Assembly: GCA_037178625.1 (NCBI GenBank)
Contig: JAWZXG010000055.1
Span: 1 to 57,134, forward strand
From: Skeletonema tropicum
Taxonomy: Eukaryota; Bacillariophyta; Thalassiosirophyceae; Thalassiosirales; Thalassiosiraceae
Reading direction: 5' to 3'
DNA: 57,134 nt
The position numbers and the translations under genes are program-made. This document shows, piece after piece, positions 41,350 to 55,200 of the stretch (position 1 is its first letter; each line of letters begins with the position of its first letter). The notes beneath the pieces were generated by a model that was given only the letters and a program-made list of their open reading frames with translations, was not told where the DNA came from and did no database searches.

Positions 41350-42205
41350 ATGAAAGGAAATGAATGATTTAACAAAATATTGTGCAGGAGAGAACGTGAG
41401 CGTTGAGAGAGAAAGAATGGTGATTGCACGGTAGATCGAGGCTAACTGCTAAGTAGAGCTAGAGTGTGTAAACATATGTAAAGCTTGTTTGTAAGAAAGA
41501 TAGGAGATGTGGATACTTACTTATGTTTGTTGCCTCAAACATATTGCATAGATATTATAATTAAGTGATCTGATGTTGTAAGAGGAAGAGATGAGCAAGG
41601 TGCAAGATAATCATAGCATAGCGCCTTGATGATGGCAGCATATTTCGTGTTTGACTTTGACTCATGCTACATGCTCGATGCCATGCTCTCAACTACTGCT
41701 ACAACATTGCATCATCGCTGCACTCAGTATCTGTATCGATTTTGGCCAATTCTTCTTCTTCTTCTCGGATATCATTCACATGGAAGGAGGAGGTAGTAGG
41801 GGTAGGGGTTGCTCCGGCACTCCTCTCATCTAATAACTTGATTTGTGAAATCCTTAAAACTGCATGGGCATGGGTTGATCTTAGCTCACCTGCCTCTGAG
41901 ACACTCTGTTGGATGCATTGCTTCTTAACGTACTACTTTGCACACCACACGCTTGCAACGCACACTCACCCTCGATTGATTTATGCATCCTTGGCTGCTG
42001 CTGCCGCATGGTTTCTTTGTGCATTTTGCACTTTGCCTGATGCATAATCCTCCATGTTCTGAGCTATACTCGTGCTACTGCACAAGTAGTGGTTTGCTCC
42101 GTGACCATGATAAATTCCTTTAGTTTTAGCTTGATTCCTGCATCTATCGATACTACATAATTTACACGTTGCCACATGCCTCCCGCCTGCACACTACACT
42201 CCACC

Positions 42206-43083
42206 TTAGATTGATTTATGCATCCTGTGTTGTGGTTTATACTTTGCCCCATGCCTCCAGCACACTCCTCCCTTTTGAACTTTATTTGTGCATCCTTCAC
42301 TGTTGCATAGTTTTTTTTACCTTTGCCCCGTGCCTTACACACACTCCTCCCTTTTGAGCATGGTTTTTGCATCCTTCACTGTTGCATAGTTTTGACCTTT
42401 AGCTTTGCCCCGTGCCTTAGGCAAACTCCTCCTCTGACAGCATAGTTTGTACATCCTTCACTTCTGCATCGTTTGATCTTTGCCCCATGTCTAACGCACA
42501 CTCCTCCCTTTTGGACTTTATTTGTGCACCCTTCACTGTTGCATAGTTTTTTTACCTTTGCCCCGTGCCTTACACACACTCCACCTCTGATAACTTTGTT
42601 TGTACATCCTTCACTGCTGCATAGTTTGACCTTTAGCTTTGCCCCATGCCTAATGCACACTCCACCATTGACGGATTTGTTTTGTACATCCCTCGGTGCT
42701 ACATAGTTTGACCTTTGCCCCATGTCTAATGCACACTCCTCCATTGACGACGATATTTGTGCATCCTTCACTGCTACATAGTTTCCTCTTTCGAGCAGCT
42801 TTTTTGGCACAACATTTTCTACGCTTGATGATTCTACCTTTCTCTTCGCAGTAGTTTTTTTCACTTTCACTGCCAATGTAGCATCGCTAACTGCAGCTGA
42901 AGCGGCGGAGGTCCTTTGAGTTGAAGCAAGATGTGCAGTACCACCAGCATACGATATCTCCTTGATGTTGTCGGCGGCCTCCCTTTTCCTGAACTGACTT
43001 TCCTGCCAAATGAGTGCAGCGATGTCGTCCTCTTCTCTCTCTACCGGCTTTGCTGGTGCGGCGATGACGTTGAAGGAAGGCAT
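42206..43083 (-). pseudogene. Zinc-finger copy 3, right-arm copy with indels
   Basis: Mirror of 23738-24613, start at 43083. Several small indels (for example GTTTTGT for GTTTGT near 42680, and lost bases near 42206 and 42795) split the frame, so only the first ~100 residues and parts of the repeats are continuous. Probably the same gene read with errors rather than a separate decayed copy. Confidence 0.8.
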
Positions 43084-43285
43084 CGTTGTCGACTGAGAGT
43101 TATGAATACTCTTATTTGATGATGGTTAAATAATGGTATCTATCTGGGTCTGAGTTTGTGCTGGCGTGTTCATGAGAAGTTGAGCAGAGTGATATCACGC
43201 TCTACATCTACAGGTTTGCATTGTGCATTGACTCTTCTTTAGCTCTGCAAGTTAGTGTTTTGCATTTTTTCTTTGACTCTTGTCT

Positions 43286-43497
43286 AGGCGTATCGGGATA
43301 GTGGGCGAGTGGGCGTGCCCACAAGAGGGACTGGTTTGACAGGAGGCTAGACGGGAGATTTTGGGTGATTTTGTGTCGATATTCGGTGATTTTGCCCGCA
43401 ATTTAGCTCATTTTCACCTGATTTTTTGCAGTTGTGGGCCCCACGTGGGCACCGCCCACAAGAGGGTATGAAAAGCGCCCACTATCCCGATACGCCT
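43286..43497. mobile_element. 212-base MITE, right-arm copy
   Basis: Exact-length mirror of 23324-23535, flanked by ACTCTTGTCT at 43276-43285 and 43498-43507 (the 10-base target duplication in reverse complement). Confidence 0.9.
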
Positions 43498-44211
43498 ACT
43501 CTTGTCTCTTGTGTGGCTGGAGGATGAACACGCTTTGACTCTTATCTGGATGGTTCTCATCCTATTTTCTTGTTTGATGGCCATCGCTATCTATCCCATG
43601 CTGAAAAGCCCCACAAGCCCCGCGCGTGGAGGAGAAGGAGGCTCCGCGCGCAAGAAGAACCAACCGGAAAAGTTTACGGAAAGTTAAGCTAAGACACCAT
43701 TAGGGTTATTGCCGCAGTTATGGATTCCGTCGTTGATTTTGGGGAAAGGGCCAGCTGTGTGAAAGAAAATTGGCATAACCTTAATGATAAAAAACGACGA
43801 TTTTAAGGTTATTGGCCACTATTTTAGTATCCACATGAAGATGGTATGAAGAAGGACCTGTCTTCTTGAGAAAACACACGCAAGAGAGCTGAGGCTGCCA
43901 TCCTCCACAAAGTTAGTTTTCAGTTTTCCTCTATCACGACTCTTCCTTTTCTTCCATTCGGATACTTTTGTCGACGCCTCTCGTAATCAAAGCTTGTTAG
44001 TTTTTGCTCAAATGCACAGAGTCATCACATTGCTTCCAGTAGATCTGCCTGCTCAACAATGTGCAGCGTGCCAAAGTCAAAGATGTTATGCCAGCAACCA
44101 GCAACTCCAACAACTAAGTAGTTTGTTCTTAACTCAAATTTGAGTCGTCCAATGCAGTTAATGATGGGTTTGGATAAATTTGCGCTGTCAATTTGAGGTC
44201 CTCGTCAAAAA

Positions 44212-44460
44212 TTGAACCAGGACTTATTAGAGAACATCAGAGAAGCACAAAATTACCACGAACATGAAGAGGAGAAGGAGCGAGAGGAACAACAAACTCA
44301 CAAGAAGTCAAACTCCAAGTCCAAGGTTCTTAAGGATGCATTCACCTCTTCTGGACTACGTAGAGTTGGCAGTAGTGGATCATTAGTGCTTGATAGCAAT
44401 GAGGAAGAGGATGTCATGGCAGGCAAAAACCCTGTAACGAAATGCTGTGATGTGATGTAG
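44212..44460 (+). CDS. Small acidic hypothetical protein, right-arm copy
   Basis: Mirror of 22361-22609 with an unchanged 82-codon frame (Glu-rich helix, KKSNSKSK, EEEDVMAG). It has the same lack of an ATG at the start, so the same doubt about its real 5' end applies. Confidence 0.35.
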   Translation: MNQDLLENIREAQNYHEHEEEKEREEQQTHKKSNSKSKVLKDAFTSSGLRRVGSSGSLVLDSNEEEDVMAGKNPVTKCCDVM

Positions 44461-44793
44461 AGTTGAGCTTTAATTACCAAGGTCGGCGAGGGCGAGTGAC
44501 TTGAACAATATCGATGGAAAGAGAGCAAGAAAACAAGCCCGAAGCCACTTTTCTACTCGAAACACCATCTTCTACTACTGTGACCTGTCGGATCACATGC
44601 GCTTGATCTTGATGAGTGTATATCTTACACTTTGTATATCCCTTCTTTTATTCGCTACTTTGTCTCTGTAAACACTGTAAACACATGCACGCCCGCAGTG
44701 CCAAAATAGAGATCTTCAATCCACTATTTATTGTACTATGTTGTCAAGAAATCGCAGTTTTCTCAACCAAAAAGCCAACATCTTGGACGGAGG

Positions 44794-44875
44794 TGCTAAT
44801 CATATGCAAAAGTCGTACCACTGAGCCACTAGACGTCTAGTGGCTCAGTGGTACGACTTTCGCATATGATTAGCA
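44794..44875. repeat. 82-base palindrome, right-arm copy
   Basis: Mirror of 21946-22027. The single mismatch is kept in mirrored position (CAAAAG on the left half, CTTTCG on the right half), so the arm copies are true reverse complements even within this self-complementary sequence. Confidence 0.9.
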
Positions 44876-45263
44876 GGAGGAGCAGGGCGTCCTCAGGATG
44901 CAGCAATCACAGATTCACAACACATAATTTTAATTCTTCTACACACAACAACTCCAACCTACCAAAATTACTACTGTCCCACCAGCTACTATGCCCCTTG
45001 TTTCAAAGAAAGAAGTGACATTCAAACCCATTCAAAATATTCAAAAACAGGGAAGGAGCTAAAGCGCCACACACACACACACATACACATACATCATCAT
45101 GATGGCATGCAATTATGTGTCAATCGCCTTGCTACTATGATCTATGATATCACTTGGAAATTAGGTGAATGCTGCATTAAGCTACCTCTAGACATCATTG
45201 ACCAACAATTGGAGTCTTCATACACGCCTAGGGCAGATACGTCTGTTACCAAACTTTTCAGCT

Positions 45264-45862
45264 ATGGGTCCTATTGCCTTCAAAGCGGCCATCATTTTCC
45301 TTTTCATCCTGATACTGACTGTGCCAGCGAGCAGCAGCGGTGGAGCAAAAGCCACAACAATAGACAGCCAAATATTGTAATTCTCTTTGCCGACAATCTC
45401 GCCTACGACGATGTCGGCACCTTCCAGACCAAGAGCAGTAGCAACAACAAATCACGATCACGCACACTACCACGAACAGATGCACTAGCCACTCAAGGCC
45501 TCAAACTTCTCCACTGGAACTCACCCGCAGTATTATGCTCGGCAAGTCGAGCAGCCTTACTAACAGGAAAATATCCCGTACGAACAGGCGTCTATCCCCG
45601 CGTCTTTGAACCAGATGCTCGGCACGGTCTACTCGCCAATGAAACTACACTCGCCGATTATCTGCAACAGGAGGGATATGCGACGAAATTAGTTGGCAAG
45701 TGGCATCTTGGATCGAGGCCGGGATATCTACCAATTGATCGGGGATTTGATGAATGGTTTGGTATTCCATATCACATGTCGGGGGGGAGTCTTGATGGGC
45801 ATGTTTGTGGACAAGAACGTGATCCGAATGGTACCTTGTGGCTTCTGTTGCTGTGTTCCTGA
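45264..45862 (+). pseudogene. Truncated arylsulfatase copy 3, right-arm copy
   Basis: Mirror of 20959-21557, with the same frameshift after the signal peptide and the same truncated end (LLLLCS). Confidence 0.85.
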
Positions 45863-46376
45863 GCAGGTTGGTTGTAAGTATGTGAGCGCTGCAAAATCTC
45901 TTGTCATGGTGTGGTAAGTAAGTAGCTTGCTTGACGCAACATGGTATTTATATTTTGGAATTTGATTTGAATTTATCTTCTTTCTTAAAAAGAAGAAAAT
46001 GATACCAACAGCTGGCGGGCGAGCAGCAAAACGCTCTGATCTTTTTTGTGGCAAAGTATTGTACAATAATCTCACGCAAATTGATGCCTTGAAAGTGGCT
46101 ATGCATTCACATTATGGAGAGGTGGAGGTAGCAGGTATCCATTACGTTGAAGTCTTTGCACATTATTTTGTAATGGAACGTGGCCAACATACTCTCGGCT
46201 ACATCTGTTTTGCCGACGCTCGGTACTGCGCAAGTAGTGCTTCGCTCCATGATATATAGTGACATAGATAAACCTTTAGTTTTAGCTTGATTCCTGCATT
46301 TATCGATACTACTACTATGTAATTTACAGTGTCCCATTCCTCCTCAGCTCCTCCCTGCACCTGCACACTCCTCCTC

Positions 46377-47397
46377 TTAGATTGCTTCATGTATCCTGTA
46401 CTGTGGTTTACACTGCACCCCATGCATCCAGCACATTCCTCCCTGTTTGGCAGGGTTTTGTGCATCTTTCAATTCTGCATAATTTGACCGTCGCCCATTG
46501 CCCATGTCCTCTGCAAACTCCTCCCACCCAAACTTTATTTGTGCATCCTTTAGTACTACATCGTTTCTTCTTTGATCCATGCCTGTAACACACTCCTCCC
46601 CGATTGGCAGGACTTGTACATTTATCAACACTGCACCTTTTCGTCTTTGCCCCATGCCTCACACAAACTCCTCCCTTGACGACTAAGTTTAAACACCCTT
46701 CACTGCTGCATAGGTTTCTCTTTGGAGCAGCTTTCTTCGGCTTCGGCATAAAATCTTTTTCGTTTGGTGATTCTCGCTCCTGCTCCTCCTCTTCCACGGT
46801 CGCTTTTTTGACCTCTGCCCATTGCCCATGTAGTCTGCAAACTCCTCCTATCCAAACATTATTTGTGCATCCTTTCGAACTACATCGTTTCCATCGTTTC
46901 CTCTTTGCTCCATACCCATGCCTGTAACACTTTCCTCCTCTTTGGACAGAACTTGTGCACCCATCAACACTGCATAGTGTTCGCTTTGCCCCATGTCTAT
47001 TGCACACTCCTCTATTGACGGATTTGTTTGTACATCCCTCGCTGCTACATAGTTTTCTCTTTTTAGTAGCTTTTTCCGGCTTCGGCATATCATCTGCATC
47101 ATTGACGCTGGGTGATGATTCTTTCTTTCTCTCAGTCTCAACAGCCGAAGTCGCTCTAATCACCTGTGTCACTACCAATGCAGTAGAATCTTGATCTTGA
47201 GAAGCAGCTGCTGAACAAATTGTACCACCAGCAGCATGCGCTTTCTTCTTGATTGCAGCCGCAGCTGCTTCGGCCTCCCTTTTCCTAAATTGACTTTCTT
47301 GCCAAATGAGTGCAGCGATGTCGTCCTCCTCTTTCTCTACCGCTACCGCTTCTGCTTTCGGTTTTTCTGGTGAAACGATGACGTTGAAGAAGGGCAT
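46377..47397 (-). CDS. Zinc-finger copy 2, right-arm copy (one frameshift)
   Basis: Mirror of 19425-20444, start at 47397. One extra T (GGGTTTTGTGC near 46455) shifts the frame inside the last finger; the first six repeats are intact. Confidence 0.82.
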
Positions 47398-47901
47398 CGT
47401 TGTCGACTGATGATGATGATGGTTATGTAAATGGTATCTATCTGGGTCTGGGTTTGTGCTCGCGTGTTCATGAGAAGTTGAGCAGATGAGTATCACTTCC
47501 TATCACATGCAGTACGAAATCACGCTCTACAGGTTTTGTATTTAGTCTTTTTACGCTCTGCAAGTTTGTGTAAAGCATTTTTTTGACTCTTGTGTGGAGG
47601 ATGAAAACACGCTCTGGAGGTTTGCTTTGGGTGGGGCCAAAGGGGTGGGGCTTATTTCTTCCTATCTTTTGACTCTTATCTGGAGGATTCTCATCTTAGT
47701 TTCTTGTTTGAAAGAAATAAAGTACATTCAAACCCATTCAAAATATTCAAAAACAGGAAAGGAGCTAAAGCGCCACACACAAGATCATCATTAAGGTATA
47801 TGGCTGTTATGTTGTGTTGTGTCAATCGCCTTGCTGCTATGATATCACTTTTAGGAAATTAGGTGAATGCTGCATTAAGTACTAAATATATAGCTGACGC
47901 A

Positions 47902-48509
47902 ATGGGCGGTCCTATTCCTACTTCCTTCAAAGCGGCCATCATTTTCCTTTTCATCCTGATACTGACTGTGCCAGCGAGCAGCAGCGGTGAAGGCAAAAGC
48001 CACAACAATAGACAGCCAAATATTGTAATTCTCTTTGCCGACAATCTCGCCTACGACGATGTCGGCACCTTCCAGACCAAGAGCAGTAGCAACAACAAAT
48101 CACGATCACGCACACTACCACGAACAGATGCACTAGCCACTCAAGGCCTCAAACTTCTCCACTGGAACTCACCCGCAGTATTATGCTCGGCAAGTCGAGC
48201 AGCCTTACTAACAGGAAAATATCCGTACGAACAGGCGTCTATCCCCGCGTCTTTGAACCAGATGCTCGGCACGGTCTACTCGCCAATGAAACTACACTCG
48301 CCGATTATCTGCAACAGGAGGGATATGCGACGAAATTAGTTGGCAAGTGGCATCTTGGATCGAGGCCGGGATATCTACCAATTGATCGGGGATTTGATGA
48401 ATGGTTTGGTATTCCATATCACATGTCGGGGGGGAGTCTTGATGGGCATGTTTGTGGACAAGAACGTGATCCGAATGGTACCTTGTGGCTTCCGTTGCTG
48501 TGTTCCTGA
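47902..48509 (+). pseudogene. Truncated arylsulfatase copy 2, right-arm copy
   Basis: Mirror of 18313-18921. One C is missing near 48222 (AATATCCGTACG), shifting the frame after LLTGKYP; the truncated end LLCS is the same as in the left arm. Confidence 0.82.
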
Positions 48510-48547
48510 GCAGGTTGGTTGTATGTGAGCGCTGCAAAATCTCTTGT

Positions 48548-49133
48548 TAGAATGCCACACCATTTCCCTGATTCTTTCGAACGGCACTCAAAATAATCGC
48601 GAACGGGGAGGGACCCGTGAAGCGCCAAGAACAAAAACGAATATGTACTCAAGAATCCAGGGTTGTTCACATTCGTTTTGAGAAATTGCGGGAAGCCCTT
48701 AAGTGTAGAAATCCTTAATTATTGCGGGAAGGAATTTTGTTAGGGTTAGTCATTGTTACATTTTGTTACACCAACATAACAGTGTTCGAATATATATCGT
48801 CACACAAATGTTACAGCGATTCTTTTGGCACCCTATCGTTTCGAATCGTACAACTGACTCATTTGATCGAATAAGTAATGCTGCCCGCATAAGCTATGAT
48901 ACGGCTAGGCAATGCTCTAGAGAAAAGAATTTTATTAGCTGAAGTTAGTGAGTAGTGAGAAGAATCTGCCGCTGACCCCATCGCCTGCCTCACGCAGGCA
49001 TGGGGTCGGCGTTCGAAAATCAAGATACCTGTGCCTTCCTGAGGTTGCTGCTCACTGTTCAGCCTCGGCTGCGTGCTGTGCCTATGTACAACTGCTTTAT
49101 CTCTTCTCTTTTCCTCGCACACGGTGCACCCTA
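48548..49133. mobile_element. 586-base insertion, right-arm copy
   Basis: Mirror of 17689-18274 with identical length (586 bases), including the GACCCCAT...ATGGGGTC hairpin and the TTAGGGTTAG-containing stretch. Confidence 0.5.
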
Positions 49134-49611
49134 GTCATGGTGTGGTAAGTAAGTAGCTTGCTTGACGCAACATGGTATTTATATTTTGGAATTTGATTTG
49201 AATTTATCTTCTTTCTTAAAAAGAAGAAAATGATACCTACAGCTGGCGGGCGAGCAGCAAAAACGCTCTGATCTTTTTTGTGGCAAAGTATTGTACAATA
49301 ATCTCACGCAAATTGATGCCTTGAAAGTGGCTATGCATTCACATTATGGAGAGGTGGAGGTAGCAGGTATCCATTACGTTGAAGTCTTTGCACATTATTT
49401 TGTAATGGAACGTGGCCAACATACTCTCGGCTACATCTGTTTTTTGCCGACGCTCGGTACTGCGCAAGTAGTGCTTCGCTCCATGATATATAGTGACATA
49501 GATTAAACCTTTAGTTTTAGCTTGATTCCTGCATTTATCGATACTACTACTATGTAATTTACAGTGTCCCATTCCTCCTCAGCTCCTCCCTGCACCTGCA
49601 CACTCCTCCTC

Positions 49612-50638
49612 TTAGATTGCTTCATGTATCCTGTACTGTGGTTTACACTGCACCCCATGCATCCAGCACATTCCTCCCTGTTTGGCAGGGTTTGTGCATC
49701 TTTCAATTCTGCATAATTTGACCGTCGCCCATTGCCCATGTCCTCTGCAAACTCCTCCCACCCAAACTTTATTTGTGCATCCTTTAGTACTACATCGTTT
49801 CTTCTTTGATCCATGCCTGTAACACACTCCTTCCCGATTGGCAGGGCTTGTACATTTATCAACACTGCACTTTTCGTCTTTGCCCCATGCCTCACACAAA
49901 CTCCTCCCTTGACGACTAAGTTTAAACACCCTTCACTGCTGCATAGGTTTCTCTTTGGAGCAGCTTTCTTCGGCTTCGGCATAAAATCTTTTTCGTTTGG
50001 TGATTCTCGCTCCTGCTCCTCCTCTTCCACGGTCGCTTTTTTGACCTCTGCCCATTGCCCATGTAGTCTGCAAACTCCTCCTATCCAAACATTATTTGTG
50101 CATCCTTTCGAACTACAATCGTTTCCATCGTTTCCTCTTTGCTCCATACCCATGCCTGTAACACTTTCCTCCTCTTTGGACAGAACTTGTGCACATCCCA
50201 ACAACACTGCATAGTGTTCGCCTTTGCCCCATGTCTAATTGCACACTCCTCTATTGACGGATTTGTTTGTACATCCCTCGCTGCTACATAGTTTTCTCTT
50301 TTTAGTAGCTTTTTCCGGCTTCGGCATATCATCTGCATCATTGACGCTGGGTGATGATTCTTTCTTTCTCTCAGTCTCAACAGCCGAAGTCGCTCTAATC
50401 ACCTGTGTCACTACCAATGCAGTAGAATCTTGATCTTGAGAAGCAGCTGCTGAACAAATTGTACCACCAGCAGCATGCGCTTTCTTCTTGATTGCAGCCG
50501 CAGCTGCTTCGGCCTCCCTTTTCCTAAAATTGACTTTCTTGCCAAATGAGTGCAGCGATGTCGTCCTCCTCTTTCTCTACCGCCTACCGCTTCTGCTTTC
50601 GGTTTTTCTGGTGAAACGATGACGTTGAAGAAGGGCAT
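49612..50638 (-). pseudogene. Zinc-finger copy 1, right-arm copy with several indels
   Basis: Mirror of 16195-17214. Extra or missing single bases near 50587, 50528, 50238, 50200, 50117 and 49870 break the frame repeatedly. This is the most damaged gene of the right arm, and the extra bases cluster at homopolymers or simple duplications. Confidence 0.82.
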
Positions 50639-51137
50639 CGTTGTCGACTGATGATGATGATGGTTATGTAAATGGTATCTATCTGGGTCTGGGTTTGTGC
50701 TCGCGTGTTCATGAGAAGTTGAGCAGATGAGTATCACTTCCTATTCACATGCAGTACGAAATCACGCTCTACAGGTTTGTATTTAGTCTTTTTACGCTCT
50801 GCAAGTTTGTGTAAAGCATTTTTTTGACTCTTGTGTGGAGGATGAAAACACGCTCTGGAGGTTTGCTTTGGGTGGGGCCAAGGGGTGGGGCTTATTTCTT
50901 CCTATCTTTTGACTCTTATCTGGAGGATTCTCATCTTAGTTTCTTGTTTGAAAGAAATAAAGTACATTCAAACCCATTCAAAATATTCAAAAACAGGAAA
51001 GGAGCTAAAGCGCCACACACAAGATCATCATTAAGGTATATGGCTGTTATGTTGTGTTGTGTCAATCGCCTTGCAGTAGATATCACTTAGGAAATTAGGT
51101 GAATGCTGCATTAAGTACTAAATATATAGCTGACGCA

Positions 51138-52993
51138 ATGGGCGGTCCTATTCCTACTTCCTTCAAAGCGGCCATCATTTTCCTTTTCATCCTGATACTG
51201 ACTGTGCCAGCGAGCAGCAGCGGTGAAGGCAAAAGCCACAAAAGTAGACAGCCAAATATTGTAATTCTCTTTGCCGACAATCTCGCCTACGACGATGTCG
51301 GCACCTTCCAGACCAAGAGCAGTAGCAACAACAAATCACGATCACGCACACCACGAACAGATGCACTAGCCACTCAAGGCCTCAAACTTCTCCACTGGAA
51401 CTCACCCGCAGTATTATGCTCGGCAAGTCGAGCAGCCTTACTAACAGGAAAATATCCCGTACGAACAGGCGTCTATCCCCGCGTCTTTGAACCAGATGCT
51501 CGGCACGGTCTACTCGCCAATGAAACGACACTAGCCGATTATCTGCAACAGGAGGGATATGCGACGAAATTAGTTGGCAAGTGGCATCTTGGATCGAGGC
51601 CGGGATATCTACCAATTGATCGGGGATTTGATGAATGGTTTGGTATTCCCTATCACATGTCGGGGGGAGTCTCGATGGACATGTTTGTGGACAAGAACGT
51701 GATCCGAATGGTACCTTGTGGCTTCCGTTATTTGATGGTCGAGATATAGTTGAGCAGCCGGTTGATTTGAGTAATTTGGCACCACGGTATGTGGAGGAGG
51801 CAAAGAAGTTTATATTCGAGCATGCATCTTCTACATCGGATGATAAGCAACAACAACAACCCTTCTTTTTGTACATGGCCTTTTCTCATGTGCATCAGCT
51901 ATGTGCACCTCGATTTGCAGAGTGTCAATGGTCTTCAACTCATTTTAGTAGAGATGGTAAATTCACAGCTGACTATGGAGATGCTGTGGAAGAAATGGAT
52001 TGGATTTTAGGTCAAGTTATTGATGCATTGGACGAAGCTGGAGTGGGTGATGACACGTTGGTAATATTTACAAGTGATAATGGACCTTGGACTGCAGAGC
52101 AAAGTTGTGCAGGATCAAAGGGCCCATTCAAGGGAACGTGGCTGAAGGAAAATGTCGATAATGATTGTACTGCCTGCCCGTCTGAATACAAGCCATCACC
52201 TCTTCCTGGAAAGAAACGTCGATGTGTTTATCCTGGAACTAATTATGAAGTCATGGGAGTGCCCTGTGGAGAAGATAGTGGATTAGGATCAGCTTGGGAG
52301 GCAAATGTGCGTATGCCGGCTATCGTACGATGGAAGGGTGGCGGTATACCTGAAGGAGAGACTTCTTCAGAGATGGTATCTACTTTAGATGTTCTGCCAA
52401 CCGTGTTGAGCATTATTGGGAAAGAAATTCCAAATGGTAGCAAAGCAGATGGAATTGATGTCACGGATATCTTTCTTGGGCATGCAGCGTCGTCGTCGTC
52501 GCAATCATTGTTGTTTCGTGGAGAAGAATATCAAGATGAAACAAGAAGAAGAACAACAACAACAATGAAAAGTGAAAGAGCAATATTCTTTTGGCGCGAT
52601 GGATTCAAGATTGGGCCATTGCCAGCACCCTTTGGCAGATTTGACGTCGTCGCAATGAAGATTGGGTGGTACAAATTCTGGTTTTGGACAAAGAGCTCTC
52701 ATTACAATGATGATGAGGAAGTCTATCACGACCCTCCGCTAATATTCGACGTGTTGAATGATCCTGCTGAAGCTTATCCACTCGATTTAGATGAACATGC
52801 TGATTTGATTAGCCACGCAATACACCTCATGTCGGAGCATAAGGCTTCTGTGGAATGGACAACACCGCTTACATTGGCAAGAGATCCAAAGTACTTGCCA
52901 TGCGCAAATGTTGAGAGTGGTTGTCGTACTAGTCCACCACCATTGGATGGAGGTAGTAGTAGTATTGATCTAGCTGACACGAGGTCGAACTAA
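51138..52993 (+). CDS. Arylsulfatase, right-arm copy (one frameshift)
   Basis: Mirror of 13840-15696, ATG at 51138. Six instead of seven G residues near 51662 (CATGTCGGGGGGAG) shift the frame after PYHMSGG; the downstream part from GGSLDGHVCG to the C-terminus is then open in the next frame. All catalytic motifs are otherwise present. Confidence 0.9.
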
Positions 52994-53018
52994 AATAATT
53001 ATTTATTATTATCTCAAA

Positions 53019-54675
53019 TTATTGGTTTACCTCTATCTTTCCATTTGCAACTTGATTGAGAAATTCAGAGTATTGAATCTTGAGGGAAAGATCGCCTTCG
53101 TCATCACTATTGCCATCATCATCTAGTAATCTCGCAACAAATCGAAGTGGTCGGTACGCCTCCGATCGTGTATACCTCGCTTCTTCCGTCCCCATCTTAC
53201 CACCCACATCATCGGGGTGACGATACGCAACTAATTCATCGGCAATACTCCACGATATCAATTCAAACCCTGCTACTTGTAACATATCTTTCAATTGTTC
53301 CACTGTGGGACGTAAAAGGGCACAGGGATGCCATTGGACTGGACCACAGTTGACCCATATCCCATTCCTATCGAGCATATGCTTCATTATGTAAATGTAT
53401 TCGTAAATATTGGTGGCAGTATCAATAAAGAAGGAAGTTGCAATGACATCGTACTGGTTTTGCTTTGATTGTTGTGAGTAGGTTGATACAAAGTCACCTA
53501 TTGTGAAGGATAGATTGGGATGTGTCCCTGTTAGATCATGGTAGTGTTTGTAGGAGTTGATAGCATGTTGATCGGGGAATACCTCCATTTCAAATCGTTT
53601 CCTGGCATCGATTTCATTGACTTGTGGATCCGATAAGAATGGATATATATCTGACTGTAACAGTTGCTTGATTTCCTCTTGCTGTTGCTGCTGCTGTTGA
53701 AGCATTTTGAGTACGTTTTGTGCAGCAAATATCATCGTGACGGAACTATCATTTGCCTCGACAAGAGGCTGCACTCCCTTTTCAATCAAGTCTCTGCAAG
53801 TAGATACTTCATACGCCAAACGGCCCAACCCTGCCCCCGGAATAAGAACACGAAGATGACTGCCAGGATGTCGTGTATAAGTATAAAAATATTGTACAAT
53901 GGAACGAACAATCCACATGATCGTATCCTCGCGACACGGAGCAGCACCCAATGTCCAATCTCGTGCAGTGTGATGAATCACTTGAAGTGCTGTATCATAA
54001 CCATCCGTCTCCTTGTTGGTTTCTCCCCCCTCGATCAGACCGCCATTGCCCATGAGTTGGCCCAAATCGTCGTAGTCGCCGGTGCTCCCTCCTGCTAATG
54101 CGGATGGGATGAAATCTACATGGTCGAATAATGATGATGGCGGAGATGATGATGTTGAAGATTGCCCCCCTTTAAAATCAGTCGACAATAATAATTGACG
54201 AACCACACGATCATTCACAGCCAGACATTCCTCCAAACGATGCCTCTTCTCCATCAACTTGGCAGATAATAATAAATGATTATTAGTCGGAGCAACACTT
54301 CCATCTCCAATCATAGCGGCATGGCCATCGCTACCCATGAAGCACTTTTCAATTTTCTGACAAAGTTCCAACTCCACATCAAATGTTCGTCGCATCTTTT
54401 CACCGTGTATTTGTTGATAGCCTGTCGCTATGCGATGCAGTTTTCTCCCTCACCAGCGTTTCTATTTTGTTGATATCTTCATCAGTAGTGGTGGATAGTT
54501 GTTGTTGTTGTTGAGGTACGCTCACTGATGCTTGAATTTGAAATGCATTCGCAAAACTACGAAATGATGATGAATCACTTCTCCTTGATGAAAGTATTAT
54601 TATTGGTGCAGCTAGGAGAGATGCTAGTCGCGGATATTGATTCTGCCGAGCTGCCTTTGCTCGTCGTTGCGTCAT
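53019..54675 (-). CDS. CARNMT-like methyltransferase, right-arm copy (one frameshift)
   Basis: Mirror of 12159-13814, ATG at 54675. One extra T in GCAGTTTTCTCCC near 54437 separates the first ~80 residues from the methyltransferase domain, which is itself intact from MRRTFDVELE onwards. The gap to the neighbouring convergent sulfatase stop is again 25 bases. Confidence 0.9.
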
Positions 54676-55200
54676 ACTTGATTGCTTGGTTAGGTGAGAG
54701 ATAGCAACGCTACTGGCTGCGGAGATGAGTACCATGAACAACAAGGCAAGGATCGGTTCAGTTCAAGTGCGACAAACCAACACACGTCAGACGTCAGTGA
54801 TGATTGATGATTAGATAAATAAGTGATTAGTTTAGGATGGTATTCAGGAGCTGTTTGATTTGAGATTATTCGATGTGTGATGGTCGTGATTCTGATGAGA
54901 AGGGAAAATCCGGAAAAGAAGCTTCTCGGGGTCACGAGAAGGGAAAAGCAGCTTCTCGGAGTCATAATTACAATAGAGGAATCATATGTAATAATAATAT
55001 AACAAAAAAAAGGAATCAGTATTGTATACACGATGTGCCTTTACATAATATCATTTTATGACCATCAACTCACTCATGTCCAGTGGACCTGAAAACGTTT
55101 CAGGTCGAGAATAGAATAATAACACTTTCATGCTTGATTTTAGATAATTAGTATTGGTAACGATTTCATATATCTAGTTGAGACTCGTTGATTTGTTTCT